From: Oscheius tipulae
Lineage: Eukaryota; Nematoda; Chromadorea; Rhabditida; Rhabditidae
Direction of reading: 5' to 3'
Length of the DNA stretch: 64,000 bases
Assembly (NCBI GenBank): GCA_037178975.1
Contig: JASJZH010000005.1
Coordinates: 7,712,501-7,776,500 of the forward strand
Position 1 is the first letter of the stretch. Every line of letters starts with the position of its first letter. A model generated the notes under the pieces. That model saw only the letters and a list, made by a program, of their open reading frames with translations. It was not told where the DNA came from and ran no database searches. Of the stretch, positions 23,695-34,792 are shown piece by piece. The translations under genes and the position numbers were made by a program.

Positions 23695-26600
23695 TTAGCA
23701 CATACGCTCGCCGAAGAAGACTGTCACGATAGCGACGACAGTATCCACGACGGCCAGGACCAGAGCTCCGACGGTTAGCCAGAACGAATAGCCGACCTGG
23801 AACAGAAAGTTGGAACCTTTTTAGCTGCTTTTTTCTAGCGGTCGTGTCTATTTTTATACACAGTATCAAGAAAGGTTTAGAAAGACAGGGTTTTGAAGTC
23901 TACAAGTCCTGGTTCAGATAAAGAAGTACTGTCCAAACCGAATCGTTACCTGAGACACTGCCTATCTATGTTAGTCTGTGACCAAAATGAATAAAAAAAT
24001 TAGCAAGTATCATGGAAATAACAGGCGTCTAGTCAGTTTCCGGGGTTCAAGTCATTATAAAAAGGACAGTTTGACATGTTATTTTTGACAGAAACTAGAA
24101 AACATAGCCTCATGAAAAACAAGAGGTGGATAGGTTGATATTAGCATGGTTACAGTTATACTTCAAAAAAATTGATAATTCTTTCAAATTACAGAATGAC
24201 TCAATGACGCACTCTCCCTACTTTTTTGCTGTCAAAATTGGAAAATTAAGCGGTTGACTTATACCGTCAGTTACAAGAAAATGACAGTCATAATCACAGG
24301 ACAGTTTGGTGCCCGTATCGGACTAGACTCACCTCGGTTCCAGAAGTGTTGCCGACGGTGACACCCAGATTGTCCACGGTGAGCCCCTGTCCAGTGGCAT
24401 CTCTCAGCTGTCCGAAGAAGTCCTTGTTGTTCACGCCGTAGATGATGACAGAGGCGGCGAGAAGGGCGGTCACGATGAGGGAGAGAGGGGTCAGTGGATG
24501 GATCAGGTAGCTCTTGCAGCAGCAGGCACAACTGAATAGGATTCGAAGGTTTTGGAGGTGGGCATTTTTGTTCTTTCCAATGTCCGACAAAGCGAAACAG
24601 GGCCGAGCCTCAAATATTTTAGCTCCGAAAGGAGCTGAAGGACTGATTTTTGGACTGTTCTATAAATTTGTAGCCCTTGATTCAATCTGCAACTTTGCAG
24701 AACATCGGAAAGCTCAAAAATACTGTCTTGACCCTCGAGCAAATTGTTTTACGAGAGAGACTGACCAGGTGAAGGCATTCCATCCCAAAGCAGCAATTTC
24801 AGCCACGACGGCTGCTATCATGCAGAAGATCACTGCTTTTTCCCAGGTTTGTAGGTTCTGAAACGAGATCAAAATCGAGGGTGACTGTTACAATATTGCT
24901 TTGTGACACGTTTTTGTTTCTGCCTGTTTACTTCGGAGGTTTTATCAAGGGAGAGAGTGATTCTACTATCGCTCAAATTGCTTCTCTCTCCATTGTAAAG
25001 TGACCATCGGGCCTCGATATAAAAGGGCAGCTATGGTCGGCTGACAGTCAAACAGCTGGTCGAACATGTCGAGAACAGTCGTGACCGCCGTGGCGGGCAT
25101 CACTGCCATCTTTATGGTAGGAACACTCGTCTCCGTCTTCTCCATGTTCAACGACATCAACAGCTTCTACGAGGACGCTCTCAAGGATCTCGAAGAGTTC
25201 AAGGTTTGTCTCATTCTCATGTTTCAATACAGAACTCATAGGACATTGAGACTGCCGCCTGGAAGGGAATGATGCCCGACGCTCACGATCTTCTCCGTGC
25301 TCCTCGCTCCATCCACCGCAGACGCAATGCTGGAGGCAGCCAATGCAACTGTGGACCTCAGCCCAATAACTGCCCCGCTGGACCTCCCGGACCCCCTGGA
25401 GCTCCTGGAGATGCTGGAGAGGACGGTCATCCCGGCCAGCCTGGTCAGCCCGGTCGTCGTGGAGAGACTGTTGCCTTGTCCAGCCCCGGACAAGCCTGCA
25501 TTACTTGCCCAGCTGGTCCCGCCGGAGCTCCTGGAGCTCCCGGACCTGCTGGACCTGCCGGTCCCGATGGACAGCCTGGACAGCCCGGATACGGAGGAGG
25601 ACCTGGACCTGCTGGACCTCCTGGCCCTGCTGGAGATGCTGGAGCTCCTGGAAGACCCGGACAGGCTGGACAGCCCGGTCGTGCTGGAAACCCTGGACGG
25701 CGTGGACACGGACAGCCTGGACCCGCTGGAGCTCCTGGCCCTGCCGGAGCTCCCGGACAGGCTGGTCATCCCGGACAGGGCGGTGGACAGGGACCTCCTG
25801 GACCTCCCGGACCTGCTGGTCCCGCTGGAAACCCCGGTCGCCCCGGAGGAGATGGACAGCCTGGAGGACCTGGAAACGCTGGAGCTCCTGGAAGCGATGC
25901 TGCCTATTGTCCTTGCCCTCCCAGAGGAGGATCTCCCCCTGCCAGTCCTCCTACTGGAGGCTACAACAAGCACAAGCACGTCCGCCGCGTTCTTCGCAAG
26001 AAGGTCCGACGTGTGGCCAAGAAGGTTGTCGTTGCCTAACTTCCCTTTCAATAAAGCTTGTACCGCTATCATGTTCTTACAGGTAACACCAGAATGCGGG
26101 ACTATACCAGACAGACTGACATGTCAAGTTGATATAGACAACAACATAACAGGAACAGTTGAAGAGAGACGTTGACAGGATCAGGGAAAGAGACAGTCCA
26201 GCTAACAGGGACAACTTGGGAGTGTTACTAGAAGAGTTACTATTAGTATACGGCAGAGACACCGTGACAAGGAGGGGTCACATACCTGCCACCAAGTATC
26301 ACAGTAGTTTCCAGAAGAACTAGCTGTCGAAGGAATCGTTGAGGCGTCCGGCATTCGACAGGCATAAGGAAGAATGCCTTGCTGGGCTGGCAATTGCAGA
26401 GTCTTGAAATCTTGAGCCACATCGTCGCTGAACTTTCTCCAACCTGCAAAAAAGTCAAAATGGTAGCGTCAGACAGCCAAGAGACTCCGCACGGCCTTTC
26501 AGGAAGGATATTTTTAGCGAAACTGTATCCGTTTTTGTCATCACCGCAACAGCGGGCAAGAGAACGGCCGCTCTCCTATATACCCCACCGCGGCCTGGCT

Positions 26601-26739
26601 GTTGAGATGATACGGGTGCGAGAGCATCTGGCCCATCAGTGAGCGACTTACCCGGTGTAAAGAGGGCGACGACGGTCATTACAAGGCATGCGAACATGAT
26701 AAAGCCGTAGACGACTTGAGTCAGGGAAGAGACACACAT
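23695..26739 (-). CDS. Claudin-like (clc-type) four-pass membrane protein, hosts a nested collagen gene
   Basis: Five exons join in phase: 26739-26652, 26443-26286, 24857-24766, 24531-24333 and 23796-23695, giving 212 residues. TM1 is followed by L-F-T-P-G-W-R, then an extracellular loop with G-I-L-P-Y-A-C and N-Y-C-D-T-W-W. TM2 starts [19 protein letters not shown] cluster precedes TM3, and TM4 is [12 protein letters not shown]. This architecture matches the nematode clc-like family, related to claudin/PMP22 junction proteins. The ATG at 26739 follows TTTTCAGAAC; a further in-frame ATG at 26787 is upstream of that acceptor. The intron 24858-26285 contains the whole collagen gene on the opposite strand. 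Confidence 0.88.
24612..24760. repeat. Palindromic intron repeat (PIR) family member
   Basis: In a claudin-like gene intron. Contains TTTGTAGCCCTTGATTCAAT and then CTTTGCAGAACATCGGAAAG, the core shared with other introns at 30.3, 31.1, 36.5, 42.9 and 43.2 kb. Confidence 0.65.
25018..25024 (+). promoter_or_regulatory. TATA box of the nested collagen gene
   Basis: TATAAAA 42-48 bases upstream of the collagen ATG at 25066. The nested gene therefore appears to have its own promoter inside the host intron. Confidence 0.65.
25066..26039 (+). CDS. Cuticle-type collagen
   Basis: Two exons (25066-25203 and 25242-26039) encode about 311 residues. The N-terminus has a hydrophobic membrane/secretion segment ([18 protein letters not shown]) and conserved [16 protein letters not shown] is a subtilisin-type processing site. 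Cys clusters (C-N-C-G...N-N-C, C-I-T-C and Y-C-P-C-P) flank interrupted Gly-X-Y blocks rich in Pro and Ala. The tail is strongly basic ([11 protein letters not shown]). This is the standard nematode cuticle collagen plan. A TATA box and an AATAAA at 26050-26055 frame the gene. The third-position GC is much higher than in flanking intron DNA. It lies wholly inside an intron of the claudin-like gene on the other strand. Confidence 0.96.
26050..26055 (+). terminator. Polyadenylation signal AATAAA
   Basis: Eleven bases after the collagen stop codon. Confidence 0.75.
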
Positions 26740-26799
26740 GTTCTGAAAACCGATGATTCTTTGTAAGGAGAGAGGGCCAACGAACATGGAAAAAGTAGA

Positions 26800-29700
26800 C
26801 TGAACTCGCTGGGGAATGGGGAAAAAGGAGGGAGGGCGACTAATGCAGAAGAGTCGAGCACTTTTTGCCTATGACCAATGTCCTCTCCGAGGGATCCCCC
26901 TCGAAAAAGGAGGGTTCAATTCATCAGAAGGAGGAGGCATAATTTACGGGCAGAGAGAGTGAGAGGGACAGCCGACACGGAAAAGTGCAAAGGGCGGCAT
27001 CCCTCTTCATTTTTCGGACATGTGTTCCTCTTCCAACTATCAAAATTCAGCGGTCTCTGAGTCTGACCCTTTCTGTCGACTCGTCGGAAGTCAGAAAATT
27101 GCCCAGATGTCACATGTACATTTTTCTGATTCCGACTGAAAGTGGCAATGGTAAAGTTAGAGAAAAGAGACTTGCGACAAGACCTGTCCATCGGACAGGC
27201 TGACATTGTCAAAGTGCCAAAGCTTCAGACTGAGGAAGACAGTCAAAGGAAAACATGAGTCTTTTTTGGACAGAATCAAATCGAGAGGGGTTACCATTGA
27301 CAGACACTGATTGTGAGGGAGCTGGTAAGCCTTTAACAGACCTCCTGACATACTTCGTGTTGCCCGGACGATCGATGCTTCTTGGAACTCTTTTCGTCCT
27401 CGTGTAGAACATACTTTCCTTTGCTGTAAGGTGAGCCGGGGATGTGGATGCTGTGGGTCTGAAGAACATTCTCTTCCTCATTCTAATCTGCTCCTACGGG
27501 TAATGGCGGCGTGGCCCGAAGACGGAACTGCGCACACCGCAAGCAGTTCTGACTCGAATGCGTTGAGGTGCACGCGACTGGGCAGAGCTACTCACCCGTA
27601 GATTCGAGTCACTTGTTCATACTTACATGTGCTTGCATTCGGTAGGGAGGAGGTGGGGAGGACAGTTTGACTGTGAGAGAGGAGAGGACACAAACACCCG
27701 CCTACCAAAACTTGTCATGGAGTCCTTTGAAGGGGGGATTATGGACAAGGAGCGAGACCGAATCAGCCCCATATGGTAAGAAAAAATGGAGAGAGGGTTG
27801 TCATCATCGGGTTCCGATAGAACACTGAGGGGTTGTTCGGGGAGATTCGTCGGAGCCTCCGGCACTAACGACCCAACCAGGTAACCTAGATTGAGTCATG
27901 CGGTTCGATGGGGAAATCTAAAAACATGTATTGAAAAACAAACACGGTAAAGTCCCGGATATTATACAACAGTTTTAGCTGAGACAGTCTGTCCGTGTAC
28001 CGGTGTGTACTGTCCTATAGCCGAGTGTTTGGATGACGGAAGGAAGACAGCTCCAACTGTCTTAATCGTATTGTTCAATGGGGTCAAGCAACTGGTCAAT
28101 TTGAAGAATTTTACCGCCCGTACCTTGTCGGAAATCTAGAGTTTCTCAACGAGACGGTACGGGAATAGTATTATATCCGGGACTTTACCGTGTTTGTTTT
28201 TCAATACATGTTTTTAGATTTCCCTTTTCTAGACAAATGAGAATGTATGAGAGAGGGAGAGAGACAGAATTGCCCACAGATATGGTTCCTGAATGCATTA
28301 GAGAGTGATTTGTGGTTCTTAGACAGTTAGAGTTGTAAGATAGAAGCTGGTTGACAGGAACATGGTGACAAGGGAAGAATACGAGACTTTGAAACCTGTC
28401 TATCGGACAGCACGACATGATTCCGACAGCACAGGTACAAGCGGTTGCGCTTGTAAAGCAATTCATAACACTGAAATATTGCTCTATCCATGTCAATTGA
28501 CGGCCTTCTACAGTCTTCTCGGTCATTGTCATACTGCCCAGTCAAAACTACAAGTTTCTCGGAAGATAAATTGTATTTTGGACAGTTCGGCTGCCTGGTT
28601 TTGGCATGAAATAGAAAATGTGGGACTGTTTAATTTCTCTATTCTGAATGATAGTCAGTCTTATCTGACAAAGATTTGAAGTAGATAAAAGGAAACTTGA
28701 AAGGCTGACCTGCCTAAGAGGAAAAAAACCTGAGATCAAGAAAAAACAGAAGGGACTGTATGAGTCAACTTCCTCCCGCCTTGACTAAAAAGCCCCATAT
28801 TTCGCGGCAATGAATTTCGCACTGAAGTTTGGGAGAATGACACGATTCGTGATCGATTCATCAGACAGCAAGACAATTGTTTTCCGCCCTTCGGGCATGA
28901 ATCTCGCCTCTGTTCAAGGCCTCTCGCCCCAGGTGGCCCTCTCTGTATTGTGTCAGCTGATCCGACGGCTTCTCACCCAACCGAAACCAACAAAGTCTGT
29001 CTGTGTGAGGTGGAAAAACACGCGTGTCGAGAGGGAAAGTCTCGCTGCCAAATGCAGAGGACAGCTGGGGGACTAAGCCGTTAACTGCCTCTCTCCGACC
29101 AGGACTCTAATTAAGACGGATACCTGACCGATACCGGTAATGAACAGATGGAGAGGGTTTCGAAAAGGGAGGTAGACAAAAAGAGCGTAACCTTGGCAGC
29201 ATGAGGCAAACACGGGAGAGAGTTTGGATATCGATCCGCTGTGACTGTTCGAAACGAGGAGATAAACATAAAATCGGGACACATCAGAGAGTATTATGTA
29301 TGCGTAGGCGCCAATTAACTTCTGCAAGTGATGCTCAGAAGAAAGACAGAAGATCTCGTTCGGTGAGTTGCAATAATCTGAAGCAGGAAAATTGTTCTGG
29401 CTTATTGACAAAAGTAGTTAAAAATGGTCAAGACATTATGCTATCTATTGGCTTTGCTGCTCTTTTTGCGAGCGTTGTACCAGTCCTTGGGAGAGGCCAA
29501 GAAGAGCTATACCTAAATATATCAGAGAAATGTAGTACCAGGGACGTGGAGAAGAGCCAAACCAAGCCCTGTAAAAGAAGGATGGATCTCCAAACTTTTG
29601 ACAGTTGACCATCTCAGTATAACCTCTTACGGTAAGTAATTAACGGGATTGGAATTGGGAAACTTGTTTTAGGTTCGAAACTGTTGTAATACGAAACTCT

Positions 29701-30025
29701 AATTGGCGCATCTGGAATGTGGGGACGAAAGAAAGTTTACTGGAACCACAGCAACCTCTGCCAATCTGTCACCCGCCTATGTCAGCACCAGAAGATGCTG
29801 TCTGTGTGGGCTGTCGAACAACACAAACTGACAGAATCACTGATATCTGTCTCTCTCTGTACAGAACGGACACGTTTTTTTTCTTTTCGGAAAATGCCTA
29901 TCATTTCAGTCTCGAATGTTAGCAACCCTTTTGGAGTCTTGTAATCGTTATCGCCTTTCAGCAGAGCTCATTGATAAGAAGACTTCTGTTCTCAATCATT
30001 CTTTTCCCTGCTCGTTTTCACTACT
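26800..30025. other. Intergenic region with a MITE-like element
   Basis: No exon chain is convincing. An 88-codon frame at 28810-29076 and a 30-codon signal-peptide-like frame from ATG 29423 (M-V-K-T-L-C-Y-L-L-A-L-L-L-F-L) are noted but not called. The 314-bp inverted-repeat element at 27911-28224 is listed separately. Confidence 0.45.
27911..28224. mobile_element. MITE-like element with terminal inverted repeats of about 51 bp
   Basis: The left end, starting GGGAAATCTAAAAACATG and running to CCCGGATAT (27911-27962), is repeated in perfect inverse orientation at about 28174-28224. The interior of about 210 bp is non-coding. Perfect arms suggest recent activity of an unseen autonomous relative. 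No obvious target-site duplication. Confidence 0.75.
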
Positions 30026-30034
30026 TTTTTCAGG

Positions 30035-33000
30035 ATGAAGCTACTTCTCCTCATCTTGGCAGTCACAGCCGTTTCGGCAGTTCTTCGTCCGCCAGGTTAT
30101 TGGAAGAAGAGACTCTTCGAGAAAGAAAGGAAGGGCAGCCAATTGAACGACCAGTATCCATGGCTTCAGACTCTGTGGTTTGACCAGAAAACGGATCATT
30201 TCGATCAGTACAACACGGGCACCTGGAAGCAGAAATGTAATTTTTTCATTCGGTAGCAGTTCAAAGTGCGCGTATGCGTTGTTTCGGGTATCAAGACGAA
30301 ATTCTTGAGATTTTCGATGTTCTGCAAAGTTGTAGGCCTTGATTAGCTCTACAACTTTAAAAAGCCTCGAAAAGTTCGAGCCTGCTTTCTTGACATCGAA
30401 AATTCCATGTGAAAGTTTGTTGTTTCAGACTATCTCAATCCCAAATACGACCGCGGGAACGGAATTATTTTCCTGATGATTGGAGGAGAGGGGCCGGAAA
30501 GTGGTCACTGGGCTGCCGATCCTGATGTAAGGCTGTTTCCAGAGTCACGTAGCAAAAAGTTCAGGTCCAATACCTGCAATGGGCAGCCGAGTACGGAGCT
30601 CTCGTATTCGATTTGGAACACCGATTCTTCGGAGATTCGTGGCCCGTTCCAAACATGAATACAACAAGTCTTCGACTTCTCACTTCCACCCAAGCTCTGG
30701 CCGATATCGCCTACTTTATCCAGTCGATGAACCAGCTCCACGGATTCAACAACCCTCGATGGGTCACCTTTGGAGGTTCCTATCCCGGTGCTCTGGCTGC
30801 CTGGTTCAGAGAAAAGTACCCTGAATATACCGTGGGGTCGGTCGCCAGTTCGGGTGTGGTCAATCTGAAACTCGACTTCTATGGTAACTTTCTCGAATAT
30901 AGTAGCCAATCTTTCAGAATACGCCATGGGCGTGAACGACGATCTGTGGGTGACCCAGCCAGATTGCGCCACAGCAACCAAGGCTGCCTTCCAGGCCATT
31001 CAGGATCTAACAATGACCGAGGCCGGAAGAGACAAGCTCAGCAACCAGCTACAGTAGGAATTAACATACCCTTCCAGCTGCAGCCTCTCGCGTCAAAATA
31101 CACTGTTTTCGAGGTCAAGGCGGCATTTTTGAATTATCAATGTTAGGCGAAGTTGTAGAAGAGATCAAGGGCTACAAAAGTTGGCAAGTGCATCGGAAAC
31201 AGCGCGCATTCCAGCGAGCGATGAGCGTCTATTAGAGCTTGACCTTTTTCCAGACTAGTACCTCCATTCGACAACAGCACATCCAAGCTGGACATCACGA
31301 ACCTGTTCGGGAACTTGTATAATGTCTACCAGGGGATGTCCCAGTACACCTACGACGGACAGAGCGTCAAAACCGAGACAGTTCTTACGGACGCGGCAGT
31401 CTGCAACATCATGACCAACACGTCCATCCCTGACCCTGTGGACAGAGTCTATGAACTTATGATGTGGTACGATGAGGTGAGTTGACTTTGTTTCTTCGTG
31501 ACCTCTTTGTAGATCTACGGCGACAACTCGGGCCAGTTCCCAAACAGCTACTGGGATGCAATCAATCCAGTCAGCACTGGAAACCTGACTGCCTTGGGAG
31601 AAGACAGTGAGTCAAGTGGTTACGTTTTTCGAAAAGTTCTGTTTTAGATGCTGCTGCTAGAGGTGAGCACATTGTGATCGACTCAAAGATACTTCTTTTT
31701 TTACCGAATCCTATCACTCTCTCACTTTGTCGCTGACAGTCTAACTCCTTCTCACGGTGCCCGTACCTGATTCTATCAATGTGTCTGTCAATCTATCTGT
31801 GCTTTTCACACCGATCTCCGACACAATATGTAACGACCATATAGGTCTTGTCTAGCTGTATCTTTCTAACTCCCTCTTCTTGTCTGTACTTCATCTTGTC
31901 CTGTCCTACTAGCATCTCATTATTCAATACCTCTGTGTCAGCTTACCCTGTTCACTCGTCATGCCATCTTTGTAAATCCTATACTTTTCAAAGCGTCATC
32001 CAGTCTCCTTGAGCTGTCCCAACAGTGACCAGCTTCTCATAAAATCTCGAACTCTTACTAGACAGTTGACATCAGCGGCATGTCTGTCCTAGTTTGAGGT
32101 TGTGAGTGAAAGCAGAGCTCCATCACAGAACCTTGATAGTTTAATATTTCAGGTTGGATGTGGCTGTGTTGCAACGAGCTCGGCTTCATGCAGGTACAGT
32201 ACGTACGAGACCATGTTCAGCCATTTTCAGACCACTGACCAAGGAGACAATGTCTTCGGAAGCACCATCCCCTTGAACTTCTTCATCGATATGTGTACGG
32301 ACATGTTCGGAGACGATATTACCATGGACCACGTCTACAATACCAACTGGAATGCTCAGAAGTACTACGGTGGAGCTGACAAGTACTACGTAAGGCTCAT
32401 ACTCTTTTATTTGTAGTTTGATTTTCAGGCAACCAACATAGGTAAGAGTCTATAGAAACTATATAGAAACTTCAAATTTTGATAGTTTTGCCCAATGGAA
32501 GCATGGACCCGTGGCACTTGCTCGGCACCTACTTCAACGACAGCACTCTCGGAGCCACTTCTATCCTGATCAACGGGACGGCTCATTGGTGAGAGAAGGA
32601 TTTCGGAAATAGAGAGATTTCAGCTCTGACATGTATCCTTCCTATCCAGGAGAGCCGGCGGTCCTGGCGCCAGCTCGGGCCATCATCAAGGGCCAAGTAC
32701 AGGCGTTCATTCGTAGGTTTTGAAGCAGATCAAAAACTGTGTTATTGTGCAGGGTACGACCCGATCCTTGATGGCCCCCCGCCGAATAACACCCCTTCCT
32801 CGAGCTCACCAACCACGACTACCGCCCTTTCCCCAAGCTCACCAACCACGACTACCACCCTTTCTCCAAGCTCACCAACCACGACTACCACCCTTTCTCC
32901 AAGCTCACCAACCACGACTACCACCCTTTCCCCGAGCTCATCAGCCACGACTACCACTCCTTCCCCGAGCCCATCAGCCACGACTACCACTCCTTCCCCG

Positions 33001-33135
33001 AGCTCATCAGCCGCGACTACCACTCTTTCCCCGAGCACATCAGCCACGGCTGCCACCACTTCCCCGGGCTCACCAGCCAACATTGCCACCCTTTCCGCTG
33101 CCATTCTTCTTGTCGCAGCTCTCTTGAACTTCTAA
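30035..33135 (+). CDS. Serine carboxypeptidase of family S28 (prolyl carboxypeptidase-like), probably GPI-anchored
   Basis: Thirteen exons join in phase to about 624 residues. A signal peptide (M-K-L-L-L-L-I-L-A-V-T-A-V-S-A) starts at ATG 30035, right after TTTTTTCAGG. Early motifs are W-F-D-Q-K-T-D-H-F and G-G-E-G-P-E-S-G. Catalytic Ser is in G-G-S-Y-P-G-A-L-A-A-W (about residue 172), Asp in N-G-S-M-D-P-W-H, and His in G-T-A-H-C-S-D-M-Y-P, the normal S28 triad order. The C-terminus departs from lysosomal relatives. It has a Thr/Ser/Pro stalk of 11-residue repeats (32803-33070) and a terminal hydrophobic stretch (L-S-A-A-I-L-L-V-A-A-L-L-N-F) typical of a GPI signal, so the enzyme is probably displayed at the cell surface. 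Exons 7 (15 nt, 31648-31662) and 10 (13 nt, 32429-32441) are micro-exons. Two introns hold the palindromic repeat. Confidence 0.95.
30290..30412. repeat. Palindromic intron repeat, S28 peptidase intron 1
   Basis: TTCGATGTTCTGCAAAGTTG followed by TAGGCCTTGATTAGCTCTAC and ACTTT: the two halves are roughly inverse copies of each other. Confidence 0.6.
31090..31205. repeat. Palindromic intron repeat, S28 peptidase intron 4
   Basis: Contains AAGTTGTAGAAGAGATCAAG and GGCTACAAAAGTTGGCAAG. A second member of the family in the same gene. Confidence 0.55.
32803..33070 (+). repeat. 33-bp tandem repeat encoding the mucin-like stalk
   Basis: About eight units of a 33-nt repeat (AGCTCACCAACCACGACTAC...) in frame, each encoding about S-S-P-T-T-T-T-T-L-S-P. 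The 5' units are nearly identical and the 3' units have drifted (S-S-A-T-T-T-T-P-S-P). A likely site of length polymorphism. Confidence 0.85.
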
Positions 33136-33139
33136 ACAT

Positions 33140-34250
33140 AGTAAAGTGTTCTTATTTTGTTGATTCTTCCAAGAAGCAGATAGATATAGAAACGCTGGTT
33201 GTAAAAAACATAGCTGTAAGGGGGGAGTGGGATGATCGGATTATCCGTTAGGCGGGTGGAGGCTACTGAGCACTGAAGCAACTACGCTAGATGTTTAGTC
33301 ACAATAGTCTCCTGGTTGTTCAGGCTGCTGGACACCGATAAACTTCCTGTTCGCACATGATTAGAGCATGTTTTTTTGCTGACAGTCATGAGCTTTCTCA
33401 TGAATACTGTTTTGGTTGGAAAAAAAGGAGGGAACACAACTAGAAGCTTTTGTAAGGGGTACGTCAGCGGACGTCACCATTACACAGTCAACTCTCGCTG
33501 AAGACACTTGTTTGTTTCGACACGGTCTGCCTCTATAGAACCGGGTTTTTCTTCGAAATCAACATTAATTCCATCCCTATAGTCTGACCCTAAAGAGCTC
33601 CCGTTTGACGCACACAGAGTCCTGTCATTCGCGGAATTCTCGGTCGCAACCTGTCTTATGCAAATCCAGTCCTGTCTGTTGTCTCTTCCTTTGCCATTCT
33701 CTTTTGACCGTCAGCCTCTACAATCCGCTTCGTATAAAAGGGTCCATACGGGTCGAGGTAACCCCGTCCCGTCCGCTCTTCCTCTGTCCCGCTCTCTTAT
33801 CTCTTCCATCCCCACTCGGTCTGTCTCTCTCCCACAACAACACGTGGTCATCTCCCACTCTTTCTAGGTCTCGTACCTGAACTCTACGAGGTTGGCTCCC
33901 ATAATCTTCTACCGCGTCTTCCCCAACAATCTGGACGATTTTGGATAAGTGAGTCTTGAACCTTCATGGCCGAATCAGTGATCCCAAAAATTCTAAATTC
34001 TAAAACTTTCGGAACGTTGTATGAGAAGGCAAAAAGTTTTGTGAAACCTGGGAATCGGAATTGGGTAGTTTGGATCTATAGTCGGAGCTCTTTATACCGT
34101 CTGTGCCATGCGGGAAATGCGACGCGAGCTCTCTCTATGAATATCTGAATTGAACCTAATGATTTGAACATGACCGACTTTCAGGATTGTCCGGAGACAG
34201 GCCCCTATAGTCTTCCACATTGTGCTCTAATACTTGTTGACGTCACTCGA
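33140..34250. other. Intergenic region upstream of the PPxY protein gene
   Basis: No exon recognised. A TATAAAAG at 33733-33740 followed by pyrimidine-rich DNA could be the promoter of the gene starting at 34253 if it has a 5' untranslated exon. Confidence 0.4.
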
Positions 34251-34252
34251 AG

Positions 34253-34620
34253 ATGGCGTCTCTCGTTGCTCTTCCGGCCGTCGCCGCAGGAACTCTTCTG
34301 GCTCTCTCCGTCCCCATGTTCGCTCTGAAGGAAATACTGGAGAAGAGAACCAAGTCCAACTTGAAGAAGCACCTCGGCCGGCGCCGTGCATGCAGTGAGT
34401 CTGTTTCCTATCAGTCTCGTTGCGCACCAACTCGGATTACGGTACTCTACCCTCTTTGCAGGAGTCCATTTCGGTGAGCTGGATGCTCCACTTCCCGTCT
34501 CGGACATGAAGAAAAAGTTGGCTGAAGGAAAGATCTGCTCCGACGGCGGAAGTCAGCAGTCTCCTCCACCAGCCTACAACGAGCTCTTCCACTCCCCTCC
34601 ACCCTACGGAAGAAAGTAAT
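34253..34620 (+). CDS. Small single-pass membrane protein with a PPxY motif
   Basis: Exons 34253-34394 and about 34462-34620 encode about 100 residues. An N-terminal hydrophobic segment (L-V-A-L-P-A-V-A-A-G-T-L-L-A-L-S-V) is followed by a basic stretch (L-G-R-R-R-A-C), which places the C-terminus in the cytosol. The tail contains Q-S-P-P-P-A-Y-N-E, a PPxY site that would bind WW domains such as those of Nedd4-type ubiquitin ligases, and H-S-P-P-P-Y-G near the end. A polyadenylation signal AATAAA is at 34737-34742. Family not recognised. An adaptor role is inference from the motif only. Confidence 0.7.
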
Positions 34621-34736
34621 CCATTCGAGTGACGACACTGCTTTGTTTTCTTAAAAAAAAAATATTCTTTTTTAAAGAACGACCAATCCTCCATTTTTGG
34701 GCCGTGGAGCCAAACCTTAGTGCTCTTTCTCTTTTA

Positions 34737-34742
34737 AATAAA
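34737..34742 (+). terminator. Polyadenylation signal AATAAA
   Basis: About 117 bases after the stop codon of the PPxY protein gene. Confidence 0.7.
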
Positions 34743-34792
34743 GCTTTATTAGAAGTCTGGTACCCGTGGTCTGATAGTGTACAAAATGGCAG

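Noticed and set aside
25236-26175. Long Ser/Arg-rich and Leu/Asp-rich frames overlapping the collagen
   Set aside because: Shadow frames of the Gly-X-Y repeat; the collagen frame has the family's N-terminus, Cys clusters and correct intron.
32742-33104. Val/Glu/Gly-rich minus-strand frame and Arg/Leu/Pro-rich plus frame
   Set aside because: Both are shadows of the 33-bp repeat in the S28 peptidase stalk.
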